Assembly (NCBI GenBank): GCA_020726205.1
Contig: DYTA01000052.1
Location: 1 to 7,773, forward strand
Source of the DNA: Nitrosospira multiformis
GTDB lineage: Bacteria > Pseudomonadota > Gammaproteobacteria > Burkholderiales > UBA11063
Length of the DNA stretch: 7,773 bases
Direction of reading: 5' to 3'
This document shows positions 1 to 6,706 of the stretch, in pieces; within the stretch, counting starts at the first letter, position 1; every line of letters starts with the position of its first letter. Below the pieces are notes generated by a model, which did not search any database, was not told where the DNA came from, and saw only the letters and a program-made list of their open reading frames with translations. Both the position numbers and the translations under genes were made by a program.

Positions 1-10
1 TTAGGTTTAA

Positions 11-61
11 TATAAAATTTTAAGGCTATGATTGTTATTATCATAGCCTTAAAATTTTATA
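11..61. terminator. Perfect 22-bp inverted repeat, probable bidirectional terminator after gspF
   Basis: Bases 11-32 and 40-61 are exact reverse complements over all 22 positions, around a 7-nt loop (33-39). The inner part of the stem holds the G/C pairs (AAGGC against GCCTT) and the outer part is AAAATTTT on both arms, so transcripts of either strand would form a hairpin followed by an A/U-rich tail. It starts 30 nt beyond the gspF stop codon, as expected for the end of the minus-strand gspCDEF operon. The symmetry suggests it may also end a plus-strand gene lying to the left of the window. The uridine tract is short and mixed, so strength is uncertain. Confidence 0.85.
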
Positions 62-90
62 CTTAGAGCTTTAAAAATATTTGAGAATAA

Positions 91-1308
91 TCACATTACC
101 ATTTTATTCATATTTAGAATCGGTAGCATAATACCAATAACAATTAACATTACAACAGCACCCATAAAGACAATTAATGCAGGTTCTAAAATACCAGTTA
201 ATAATTCACTTCGATGGGTTAGTTCAAGTTCTTGATGACTACCTGCTTGTTCTAGTAAATGATCTAAGTTTCCTGATTTTTCACCACTAGCAATTAAATG
301 AATTACTACAGGTGGAAATGCTTCTTGTGCATTTAGAGCAATTGCTAAACCAACACCTTCTCTGACCATCTTTACCGCTCTATCGACAGCATTCTTTAAC
401 ATATAGTTACTAAGTGTATCACGTGCTGCTTCGAGAGCATTTAACATTGGCACGCCACTTGATAATAACATTGATAGCGTATTGGTAAATCTTGCTATAT
501 CAATATTAGTCAGTAATTTACCAGCAATTGGTAATGATAATAACCTTCGGTGAAATTTTATTTTATTTTCTGGATTCTTTAAAGAGCGAATAAATAGAAA
601 TAATGAAACAAATATTCCAATAAGAATGTAAATACCAAAATTACGCAACCCATTACTGGCTGCTATCATGCCACGTGTAATTAATGGTAGCGTTTGTTTT
701 GATGCCTCAAACACTTTTACAACTTGAGGAACTACAAAGACCAATAAAGCGACGATAACCATTGTTGCAACAATTGAAACAATAACTGGATATAGTAACG
801 CCATCATAATCTTACTAGTTAACTCACGTGTTTTATCGCTATAGTCAGCTAATTTTGTCATTACATTACCTAAGCTACCTGATTGTTCTCCAGCATTGAC
901 TAAACTACAATATACTGGTGGAAATACTTTTGGATACATTTGTAGTGATGCCGCTAACTCTCTACCGCTAAGAACTTCACTTCGTACTCCACTCATAATT
1001 GATTTTTGTTCATGACTCTCTAATTGATCTGATAGAGCACCAAGAGATTGCTCAACAGACATTCCAGAATTGATTAAAATTGCAAATTGACGAGTTATTA
1101 ATGATAACTCAAGTGACGAAATCGGCTTTTTTTTGAAAGTAACATTTTTAGCTGTTTTTTCTTTGCGGTCTTTTTCGGACTCAATACTAGAAACAATTAA
1201 ACCTTTGTCACGCAGTAGTTGACGTGCTTGTTTTGCATTTTCTGCTTGAATGACACCTGATTTTTCTTTATTTGATTTGTCAATTGCCTTATAGTTAAAT
1301 GTTTGCAT
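91..1308 (-). CDS. gspF: Type II secretion system inner-membrane platform protein GspF
   Basis: This 405-residue protein is the polytopic inner-membrane platform of the T2SS. It is thought to couple the GspE ATPase to pseudopilus assembly. The length is normal for the family. An N-terminal cytoplasmic segment (about 1-65) precedes two tandem T2SSF domains (about 68-195 and 270-395), each with the family signature: FPPVYCSLVNAGEQSG at 129-144 and FPPVVIHLIASGEKSG at 331-346. Three hydrophobic membrane segments lie near 168-196, 223-241 and 374-398. The ATG start is 8 nt from the gspE stop; a weak purine-rich ribosome site (AAAGAA) lies inside the end of gspE, suggesting translational coupling. 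PilC of type IV pili is the main paralogue to exclude; the gspC/gspD/gspE context favours GspF. It is the last gene before the terminator hairpin. Confidence 0.95.
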   Translation of the reverse strand: MQTFNYKAIDKSNKEKSGVIQAENAKQARQLLRDKGLIVSSIESEKDRKEKTAKNVTFKKKPISSLELSLITRQFAILINSGMSVEQSLGALSDQLESHEQKSIMSGVRSEVLSGRELAASLQMYPKVFPPVYCSLVNAGEQSGSLGNVMTKLADYSDKTRELTSKIMMALLYPVIVSIVATMVIVALLVFVVPQVVKVFEASKQTLPLITRGMIAASNGLRNFGIYILIGIFVSLFLFIRSLKNPENKIKFHRRLLSLPIAGKLLTNIDIARFTNTLSMLLSSGVPMLNALEAARDTLSNYMLKNAVDRAVKMVREGVGLAIALNAQEAFPPVVIHLIASGEKSGNLDHLLEQAGSHQELELTHRSELLTGILEPALIVFMGAVVMLIVIGIMLPILNMNKMVM

Positions 1309-1316
1309 AATAAGTT

Positions 1317-2810
1317 TTATTCTTTTGTAATTGAAATTACTTCTTCAATCGACGTTTTTCCATCGATTGCCCAGCGTAATGCATCCATTCGCAATGTGCG
1401 CATATGTAAATTATTAATAGCATAGTTTTCTATTTCTGCTTCAGATGAGCTAGTATGTATCATTTTTTGTACTTCGTCATCTAAAACTAATAGCTCATGT
1501 ATACCAGTACGCCCCTTATATCCTGTACCACTGCAATGTTCACATCCAACAGCGCGATAAATAATTGTATCAGAGTCTATTCCGTATTCTTTTCTTATTT
1601 TATCATCAAGAGCTAAATTTTCTTCTTTACATTTAGGGCATAGTAGTCTAATTAAACGTTGTGCCAAAATTCCAATAAGTGTAGATGATAATAGAAATGA
1701 CTCAATACCCATATCTAGTAAACGAGTAATAGTAGAAGCGGCTGAGTTTGTATGTAACGTTGCTAACACTAGATGCCCAGTTAAGCTAGACTGAACGGCT
1801 ATCTCAGATGTTTCTAAATCACGAATTTCCCCAATCATTACTACATCTGGGTCTTGACGCAAAATTGAGCGTAATGCTCGAGCAAAAGTCATATCTATTT
1901 TAGCATTAACTTGAGTTTGACTAATTCCTGGAATATCATATTCAACAGGGTCTTCGACAGTCATAATATTTAATGCGTTTGAATCAATACGTGCTAGAGC
2001 GGCATAAAGAGTGGTTGATTTACCCGATCCTGTTGGACCTGTTACTAAAAATATACCATGAGGTCTAGTGATTAATTTATCAATATTTTTTAGAGTATCA
2101 TTAGCCATACCAAGCGTTTCTAATTGCAGGCGTTCTTTATTCTTATCTAGCAACCGCATTACTATCCGTTCACCATGTCCAGTTGGAATAGTTGATACAC
2201 GTAAATCAACTTCACGTCCAGCTAAGCGTAAGGCAATTCGTCCATCTTGTGGTAATCTTTTTTCAGCAATGTCTAGTTGAGCCATAATTTTAATCCGTGA
2301 AATCATGGCAGCATGTAATCCTGGATTAACTTCAGTTATTTTATGTAAAACACCATCTCTTCTAAATCTCACAAGTGAGTTACGTTCATAGGCATCGATA
2401 TGTACATCTGAAGCATCTTCTTTTACTGCTTGTGTTAAAAAAGCATTGATGATTCTAATTACTGGAGCATCATTTTCAGACTCTAGTAAATCTTCAGTTT
2501 TTTGTAAATGTTGCATTAAATCTGAAATATCAATATCATCTTGCATGTCATCAACAACAGCTGCAGCATTTGCACTTGAATATGCTTCTGCAACTAATGC
2601 ATCAAAGTTTTTTTCATCAATTTTATAAATTTTAATTGGTAAATTAACTTTACGTTTTACTTCAGTAATAACTAATGGATTTAATTCATTAGCGGTTGCG
2701 ACATGAATAAAATGCTCATCTGCTGCAAAAATACATATTTTATTTGTTCTTGCAAACGTATATGGGATACGTCTTGAAAAACGATTAGCTGAAAATTTTA
2801 TTTGTTCCAT
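1317..2810 (-). CDS. gspE: Type II secretion system assembly ATPase GspE
   Basis: This is the cytoplasmic hexameric ATPase that powers pseudopilin polymerisation in the T2SS. At 497 residues it is a normal length. A divergent N-terminal region (about 1-110, normally the GspL-binding part) precedes the conserved N2 and RecA-like domains. Visible motifs are Walker A GPTGSGKS at 258-265, the Asp box TVEDPVE at 284-290, Walker B DPDVVMIGEIRD at 320-331 with Glu328, and the His box GHLVLATLHTN at 345-355. The zinc-binding tetracysteine of GspE/PilB proteins is intact: CPKC at 391-394 and CEHC at 423-426. All catalytic motifs are present, so it should be active. It starts with ATG 12 nt after the gspD stop, with a modest AGAA ribosome site. 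PilB is the alternative, but linkage to gspC and gspD argues against it. Confidence 0.96.
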   Translation of the reverse strand: MEQIKFSANRFSRRIPYTFARTNKICIFAADEHFIHVATANELNPLVITEVKRKVNLPIKIYKIDEKNFDALVAEAYSSANAAAVVDDMQDDIDISDLMQHLQKTEDLLESENDAPVIRIINAFLTQAVKEDASDVHIDAYERNSLVRFRRDGVLHKITEVNPGLHAAMISRIKIMAQLDIAEKRLPQDGRIALRLAGREVDLRVSTIPTGHGERIVMRLLDKNKERLQLETLGMANDTLKNIDKLITRPHGIFLVTGPTGSGKSTTLYAALARIDSNALNIMTVEDPVEYDIPGISQTQVNAKIDMTFARALRSILRQDPDVVMIGEIRDLETSEIAVQSSLTGHLVLATLHTNSAASTITRLLDMGIESFLLSSTLIGILAQRLIRLLCPKCKEENLALDDKIRKEYGIDSDTIIYRAVGCEHCSGTGYKGRTGIHELLVLDDEVQKMIHTSSSEAEIENYAINNLHMRTLRMDALRWAIDGKTSIEEVISITKE

Positions 2811-2822
2811 ATTTTATTCTAA

Positions 2823-5201
2823 TTAATTATTTGTAATAGATATTGAGTTTGGTGCACTTTGTTGTACAACCACTCCATTGTTGCTCCAAGTTTTATTAAC
2901 TGTTCCTGACTCATTAGTTTGAGTATTAGTTGTTGAACTATTTGTACCTCTTAAATCAACTATCGGCTCTGTAGGTATATTATTTGGCTGAGCTGGAATT
3001 TTTGAGCTATAAGGAACTTGATTATCAAGAGTAACTGGATCTATTTGAGGTAATAAAATATTTCCTTTTGCTTGAATCATATTTTGCTGATCCATAATAT
3101 AACGGTAGCGTTGATTTGTAAGAGCTTTGATACCTTCTTCATTACGAATAATTACTGGACGTAAGAAAATTACAAGATTTTGTTTTTTATGAATTCGGCT
3201 TTGCCAACTAAATAACCAACCCAAATATGGTATTGAGCTTAACACTGGAATACCTGAATTTTGTAGTTGGATAGTGTCAGATGTCATTCCACCTAATGCA
3301 ATAATTTGTCCATCATTTACTAAAATCTGAGTTTTCATATTACGTTTTAATATATTTGGCCCATTTTGTGAATAAATTCCAGTTGGTTGATCTGGATCTA
3401 GCGATGAATCTTCTTGATAAACAGATAGCTGAATAGAGCCACTTTGTGTTACCAGAGGTTTCAGACGAAGTACTGTTCCTAAGTCTTGACGGTTTACTGT
3501 TGTAAATGGATTTACTGTTGAGTTACCACCTGTTGTAGCGTATGAACCTGATGGAATACCGATATTTGATCCAACAAAAATAGACGCTTCTTCATTGTCA
3601 AGTGTTAATAAAGTAGGGCGTCCTATAATATTTCCAGAGCTAGTAGCTGCTAACATATCGGCTAAAGCAGAAATTCCTGGTATCGTAGTTCCACCGACAT
3701 TAACTGTTCCAGTTACAAGACCTACATAGACTTCATTTGGAATCGATGGTGCAGATGAAGGCGAACCAGTACCACTAGCAGCACCTGCAACTGACATTGC
3801 CGTAGATGCCATGCTACTTAACGAGCTGCCATTTCCACCATAATTAGAGAACATTGCAACCCCAGCGTTATTATTTCCAGCACCACCCACCCATTGAATA
3901 CCAAAGTTACCTTGTTCTGTAGTATTAACATTAGCTATTAAGGCTTCAATCATTACTTGAACACGTCTAACATCAAGCATATTAACAACCATGCGTAAAT
4001 TTTGATAAACTGCATCTGGAGCTTGAATTATTAAAGCATTAGTAGTTGGTTCCGCTTGAATTAATACTTTCGGAGCATTTTTGTCTGCAGTCGTAGATGT
4101 CGTTGATTTACTTGTAGAAGTCTTAGTTGTAGAAGTTGAACTACCACCTGTATAGCTTCCACTGCTACCACCACTGCTACCACTACTTTGAAATGCAGAG
4201 CTAGTATCTGATAAAGCTCGATTTGCTGGTGAGGCTGTAATATCAGGATCATCTTGACCACTTGCTATAATACGTAATACTTCTGCAACATGTGCTGCAT
4301 CCGCATTTTTTAGATAAATAACATGCAAGTTATTATTAGATTTACTTTGATCTAAATCTAGTTTCATGGCTAATTTTGATAATTCATCTTGCTTACTTGC
4401 TACAGGAGAAGAGATAATTAATGCATTACTTACTGCATCAACAGTTATATTTGCAGCAGGTCCACTGTCTGCACCTGCACTTTGACTTGTGCCTGAACCA
4501 CTGGCGATACCCATATAGTTTTGTAATGTTTGTGCAACATCACCGGCATAAGTATATTTTAACTTAATAATTGTTGGATTAATTTTTGTTGCTTTAGTTA
4601 CATTTAAATCATTAATTATTTTCGTAATTCGAGCCATGTTTGAGGCATAATCTGTTACAACGATAGAGTTACTGTTTGAATATACTGAAATAGAATTATT
4701 TGATGAAATCATTGGTCGCAAAGTATTTGCTAGTTGTGTTGCTGAACCACTATCTATAGTAAAAATTTTAGTTATTAATTGATCCCCAGGATTATTTCCT
4801 TGAGAGTCAGTTCTCATTCCATAAGTTTTAGCATCTGCTTCAGGAAGTACCTTAATTACGCCATCTGCTTCAACTGTTGCAAATCCTTGCATTCTTAACG
4901 CAGATTCAAGAACTTTATAACTTTCAGCTTTTGATACTGGTTTTTCTGAAACAATATTAACTGTTCCTTTTACTCTTGGATCGATGACAAAATTTTTGCC
5001 AGATAACTTGCTAATTGCTTTGATTACGCTTTGGATATCAGCATTTTCAAAATTTAATACAACTTTATCTTCAGTTGTACCTGAATTTGTCGCTACCATA
5101 GAAGATGGTTGGCTAGTATTATTTGAATCAACGGCAAACGAGTGATTTATTAATGACAGACTAAATAAAAATCCACATAATTTTTTTAGTTTTAAGTTCA
5201 T
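2823..5201 (-). CDS. gspD: Type II secretion system outer-membrane secretin GspD
   Basis: This is the secretin that forms the outer-membrane exit channel of the T2SS. I choose the ATG at 5201 (792 residues). The reading frame extends upstream to a TTG at 5228, but only the ATG puts a normal signal peptide at the N-terminus (MNLKLKKLCGF..., cleavage after HSFA, about residue 23). Domains, in 792-residue numbering: N0 about 46-121, N1 about 142-200, N2 about 209-282, N3 about 291-411, secretin barrel about 413-685. The barrel carries GRPTLLTLDNEEA near 527-539 and the signature PVLSSIPYLGWLF near 652-664. N3 is interrupted by a Ser/Gly/Thr-rich insert (about 334-373), and a Gly/Ser/Ala-rich stretch lies near 450-485. 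The roughly 60-residue C-terminal end is rich in Asn, Thr and Ser and has no recognisable pilotin-binding domain. The four periplasmic N domains separate it from PilQ. Confidence 0.95.
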   Translation of the reverse strand: MNLKLKKLCGFLFSLSLINHSFAVDSNNTSQPSSMVATNSGTTEDKVVLNFENADIQSVIKAISKLSGKNFVIDPRVKGTVNIVSEKPVSKAESYKVLESALRMQGFATVEADGVIKVLPEADAKTYGMRTDSQGNNPGDQLITKIFTIDSGSATQLANTLRPMISSNNSISVYSNSNSIVVTDYASNMARITKIINDLNVTKATKINPTIIKLKYTYAGDVAQTLQNYMGIASGSGTSQSAGADSGPAANITVDAVSNALIISSPVASKQDELSKLAMKLDLDQSKSNNNLHVIYLKNADAAHVAEVLRIIASGQDDPDITASPANRALSDTSSAFQSSGSSGGSSGSYTGGSSTSTTKTSTSKSTTSTTADKNAPKVLIQAEPTTNALIIQAPDAVYQNLRMVVNMLDVRRVQVMIEALIANVNTTEQGNFGIQWVGGAGNNNAGVAMFSNYGGNGSSLSSMASTAMSVAGAASGTGSPSSAPSIPNEVYVGLVTGTVNVGGTTIPGISALADMLAATSSGNIIGRPTLLTLDNEEASIFVGSNIGIPSGSYATTGGNSTVNPFTTVNRQDLGTVLRLKPLVTQSGSIQLSVYQEDSSLDPDQPTGIYSQNGPNILKRNMKTQILVNDGQIIALGGMTSDTIQLQNSGIPVLSSIPYLGWLFSWQSRIHKKQNLVIFLRPVIIRNEEGIKALTNQRYRYIMDQQNMIQAKGNILLPQIDPVTLDNQVPYSSKIPAQPNNIPTEPIVDLRGTNSSTTNTQTNESGTVNKTWSNNGVVVQQSAPNSISITNN
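4083..4202 (-). other. Ser/Gly/Thr low-complexity insert in the GspD N3 domain
   Basis: About 40 codons of gspD here encode almost only Ser, Gly, Thr and Lys, between the N3 halves ending in VLRIIASGQDD and resuming with VLIQAEPTTNALI. Known GspD proteins carry a variable flexible loop at this place in N3, so an insert is expected. Its length and near-homopolymeric runs (SSGSSGGSSGS, then STSTTKTSTSKSTTSTT) make it notable and a likely place for length variation between strains. The reading frame stays open through it. Confidence 0.8.
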
Positions 5202-5211
5202 AGAGCTAATA

Positions 5212-5218
5212 TTTCCTA
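5212..5218 (-). promoter_or_regulatory. Ribosome binding site supporting the gspD ATG at 5201
   Basis: The minus strand reads TTAGGAAAT just upstream of the ATG at 5201, with AGGA at 5217-5214 and a 12-nt spacer. The upstream in-frame TTG at 5228 has only A/T-rich sequence before it and no purine-rich site. Together with the signal peptide this places the true start at 5201. The spacer is a little longer than ideal. Confidence 0.6.
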
Positions 5219-5234
5219 AGTAAATCAATAAAAA

Positions 5235-5900
5235 TTAATTATTTGATGAATTGTTTTGTTGTTGAAAAGCTTGAATCATTTTTTGTCTTTTATCGGCGAT
5301 AGAGTTATCATTATTATCTTGAGTACTATTATTTACTGCTGTTGATGTAGCAGTAGCTGCTTGATTATCTTTATCTGAATTTGACAATGAACTAATATTG
5401 TTATTAGTTTGTATCGCCTGAGTGGTGGTTGATGTCGGTTGATTTGGTGTTGAATTACCTGAAGACATTTCAACAACAACATTTTTACCGTCTAAATTAA
5501 TAATTATGCTATTTGGTGTAATTGCTATAATCTTGCCATTGAGCACCGAGTCGCCAATTTGTACATTTTGAGGTTGACCTGAAACTTGAATAAAAGCCAA
5601 GCTATTATTTACTCCAGCTGCATAAACACCCATCAACTTAATTTGATCTGCTAATGATGGTTGATTTGATGATTCTATTACCGTTGTTATTACTCCAAAA
5701 GCCGCTCGATTTGCAATAGATGATGCATATTCGTTCGGATTATTAGATAAAAGAACAGGGTTTTCTATTGAATTATATCCTAATGGTTTTATTATCCACC
5801 AAGTAATCTTAGTACATGTAAAAGCAAATAGCAACCATGTTGAAAACTTTAATGTATTACTCAAATGTTGAATTATTTTATTTGTATTAAATTTGATCAT
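5235..5900 (-). CDS. gspC: Type II secretion system inner-membrane connector GspC, short form without PDZ domain
   Basis: This 221-residue protein is the likely GspC subunit, which spans the inner membrane once and contacts the N0 domain of the GspD secretin through its periplasmic homology region. Residues about 1-18 are cytoplasmic and basic, a single membrane helix lies near 19-38, and a homology-region-like fold is visible at about 85-146 (KLMGVYAAG, SLAFIQV, VQIGDSVLNGKIIAI, IIINLDGKNVVVEM). From residue 146 to the end the sequence is low complexity, about one fifth Asn plus many Ser, Thr and Gln, ending NNSSNN. There is no PDZ domain or coiled coil, unlike classical GspC from Vibrio, Klebsiella or Dickeya. 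Short GspC proteins are known in betaproteobacteria. The ATG start has no clear Shine-Dalgarno site. It is the first gene of the gspCDEF unit, 33 nt before gspD. I infer the identity from position, topology and the homology region. Confidence 0.8.
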   Translation of the reverse strand: MIKFNTNKIIQHLSNTLKFSTWLLFAFTCTKITWWIIKPLGYNSIENPVLLSNNPNEYASSIANRAAFGVITTVIESSNQPSLADQIKLMGVYAAGVNNSLAFIQVSGQPQNVQIGDSVLNGKIIAITPNSIIINLDGKNVVVEMSSGNSTPNQPTSTTTQAIQTNNNISSLSNSDKDNQAATATSTAVNNSTQDNNDNSIADKRQKMIQAFQQQNNSSNN

Positions 5901-5944
5901 ATTTATGTGGTTTTAATTATTAAATTTATTTTTGATTATTATAT

Positions 5945-5973
5945 ATTTTAAATATTTATTTATATTACTACAA
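5945..5973 (-). promoter_or_regulatory. Candidate promoter of the gspCDEF operon
   Basis: Reading the minus strand, TTGTAG (5973-5968, 3 of 6 to TTGACA) is followed after exactly 17 nt by TAAAAT (5950-5945, 5 of 6 to TATAAT). Transcription would start near 5938, giving a leader of about 38 nt before gspC. The region is nearly pure A/T, so chance matches are likely. A leftward promoter somewhere in 5901-6017 is plausible because no good promoter appears closer to gspC. Confidence 0.3.
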
Positions 5974-5979
5974 TAGTAA
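5965..5979. promoter_or_regulatory. 15-bp perfect dyad in the gspC upstream region
   Basis: TTACTA at 5965-5970 and TAGTAA at 5974-5979 are exact reverse complements around a CAA centre. The dyad overlaps the predicted -35 element of gspC, where a repressor or activator site would sit. The arms are only 6 bp in an A/T-rich region, so it could be chance. I do not recognise it as the site of a known regulator, and it does not resemble a Fur box. Confidence 0.3.
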
Positions 5980-6017
5980 ACAAAATAAAATTTACAGAAA
6001 ATTAACATATGATTATA

Positions 6018-6458
6018 TCATGTATTATCCATTGTTATTTTAGTAAATTTAGGTTGACAAATATCACAAAATCCATAAATGTTTAATGTATGGCTTGATA
6101 TCGAGAAATTATTTTTTTTTGCTATTTCGTTTTGTAGCGTTTCTATCTGCTGATTAGAGAATTCAACAACTTTTCCACATGAAATACAAATTAAATGATC
6201 ATGGTGTTCACTATTATTACTTAACTCATAGAAAGATTGATTATTGCCAAAGTTATGCTTATTAATTATTTTTTTTTGTTCAAAACTTGATAATATGCGA
6301 TAAATTGTGGCAAGGCTTATATTGATTTTTTGTTCACTAAGTTGATTAATAATTTGAGTTGCATCAATATGTTTATGTTGATATAAAAGTTTATAAATTG
6401 CCACTTTGTGAGCTGTAACTTTAATATCATTATCTTTTAATATTTTAGAAAATTCCAT
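6018..6458 (-). CDS. fur: Ferric uptake regulator Fur
   Basis: This 146-residue protein is a Fur-family metalloregulator, a dimeric repressor that binds operator DNA when loaded with Fe(II) and controls iron uptake and storage genes. The length is typical. The winged-helix DNA-binding domain covers about 1-80 (recognition helix near ISLATIYRILSSFEQ, 47-61). The dimerisation and metal domain follows with HHDHLICISCGKVVEFS at 85-101. Likely ligands are His85, His86, Asp87, His88, Glu106 and His123. Two CxxC pairs (Cys91/Cys94 and Cys131/Cys134) would make the structural zinc site. The match to Fur rather than Zur or PerR rests on HDHLICxxCGKVxEF and RHNF-like KHNFGNNQSFYEL. The ending YGFCDICQPK resembles betaproteobacterial Fur. 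The ATG start lacks a strong ribosome site. It lies upstream of and co-directional with gspC across 117 nt, and is divergent from the DUF969 gene. Confidence 0.9.
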   Translation of the reverse strand: MEFSKILKDNDIKVTAHKVAIYKLLYQHKHIDATQIINQLSEQKINISLATIYRILSSFEQKKIINKHNFGNNQSFYELSNNSEHHDHLICISCGKVVEFSNQQIETLQNEIAKKNNFSISSHTLNIYGFCDICQPKFTKITMDNT

Positions 6459-6533
6459 TTTTACTACTTTGGTTAATAATTAATAGCTATAGTTCTTTTA
6501 TAAATTGGAAAGGTGATAAAATAATTTGCCAAA

Positions 6534-6562
6534 ATTGTAGCATGGTTTTGATTTTATTGTAA
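6534..6562 (-). promoter_or_regulatory. Candidate fur promoter with extended -10
   Basis: On the minus strand TTACAA (6562-6557, 3 of 6 to consensus) is followed after 17 nt by TACAAT (5 of 6), itself directly preceded by TGC. This gives the extended -10 pattern TGnTACAAT, which can offset a weak -35. The predicted start near 6527 gives a leader of roughly 70 nt before fur. It is the best promoter-like match I found in this region. Confidence 0.4.
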
Positions 6563-6690
6563 TATAAAGTACAAAATTATAATTTGTTATTTTGATTTCA
6601 TCGATAATAAATTAAAATTTAATAATTATTGAATGATAAAATTAATCCTGAACAGATTTTTAACATAAAAACACACGTGCTCATTTATTA

Positions 6691-6695
6691 AAGGA
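6691..6695 (+). promoter_or_regulatory. Ribosome binding site of the DUF969 gene
   Basis: AAGGA lies 11 nt before the ATG at 6707. No in-frame alternative start (ATG, GTG or TTG) lies between this site and 6707, so it supports that start although the spacer is slightly long. Confidence 0.6.
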
Positions 6696-6706
6696 TTGTA
6701 ATTTGT

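Larger units (their letters stand above)
6459..6706. other. Divergent intergenic region between fur and the DUF969 gene
   Basis: These 248 nt must carry the start signals of both flanking genes. I see no small open reading frame with a ribosome site and no stable hairpin. For fur there is an extended -10 candidate at 6534-6542. For the plus strand there is an exact TATAAT at 6578-6583, but no good -35 lies at the right distance (the best nearby hexamer, TTGTAA at 6557-6562, gives a 15-nt spacer). A stretch at 6603-6631 begins GATAAT and ends ATTATT, loosely like Fur-box repeats but weak. Confidence 0.6.

Noticed and set aside
2068..2280. Plus-strand open frame of 70 codons opposite gspE
   Set aside because: It lies wholly inside conserved GspE coding sequence, has a composition expected of an antisense shadow, and resembles no known protein.
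2446..2628. Plus-strand open frame of 60 codons opposite the 5' part of gspE
   Set aside because: Antisense shadow of gspE; Ser/Ala-rich translation mirrors the GspE codons, and no ribosome site is evident.
4061..4261. Minus-strand open frame of 66 codons in another frame of gspD
   Set aside because: It covers the Ser/Gly/Thr repeat of gspD; its Val/Leu/Gln repeats are the same simple sequence read in a shifted frame.
91..5201. Type IV pilus genes pilC, pilB and pilQ as alternative identities
   Set aside because: The GspD has N0-N3 domains with signal peptide, a GspC-like protein heads the operon, and the order C-D-E-F is that of a type II secretion system.
6009..6021. Inverted repeat ATGAT-TAT-ATCAT at the fur stop codon, considered as a fur terminator
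   Set aside because: The stem is 5 bp with one G/C pair and no uridine run follows, so it is too weak to call a terminator.
6603..6631. Possible Fur operator upstream of the DUF969 gene (GATAAT...ATTATT)
   Set aside because: Only about 10 of 19 positions match the classical Fur box at the best alignment, which is expected by chance in such A/T-rich DNA.
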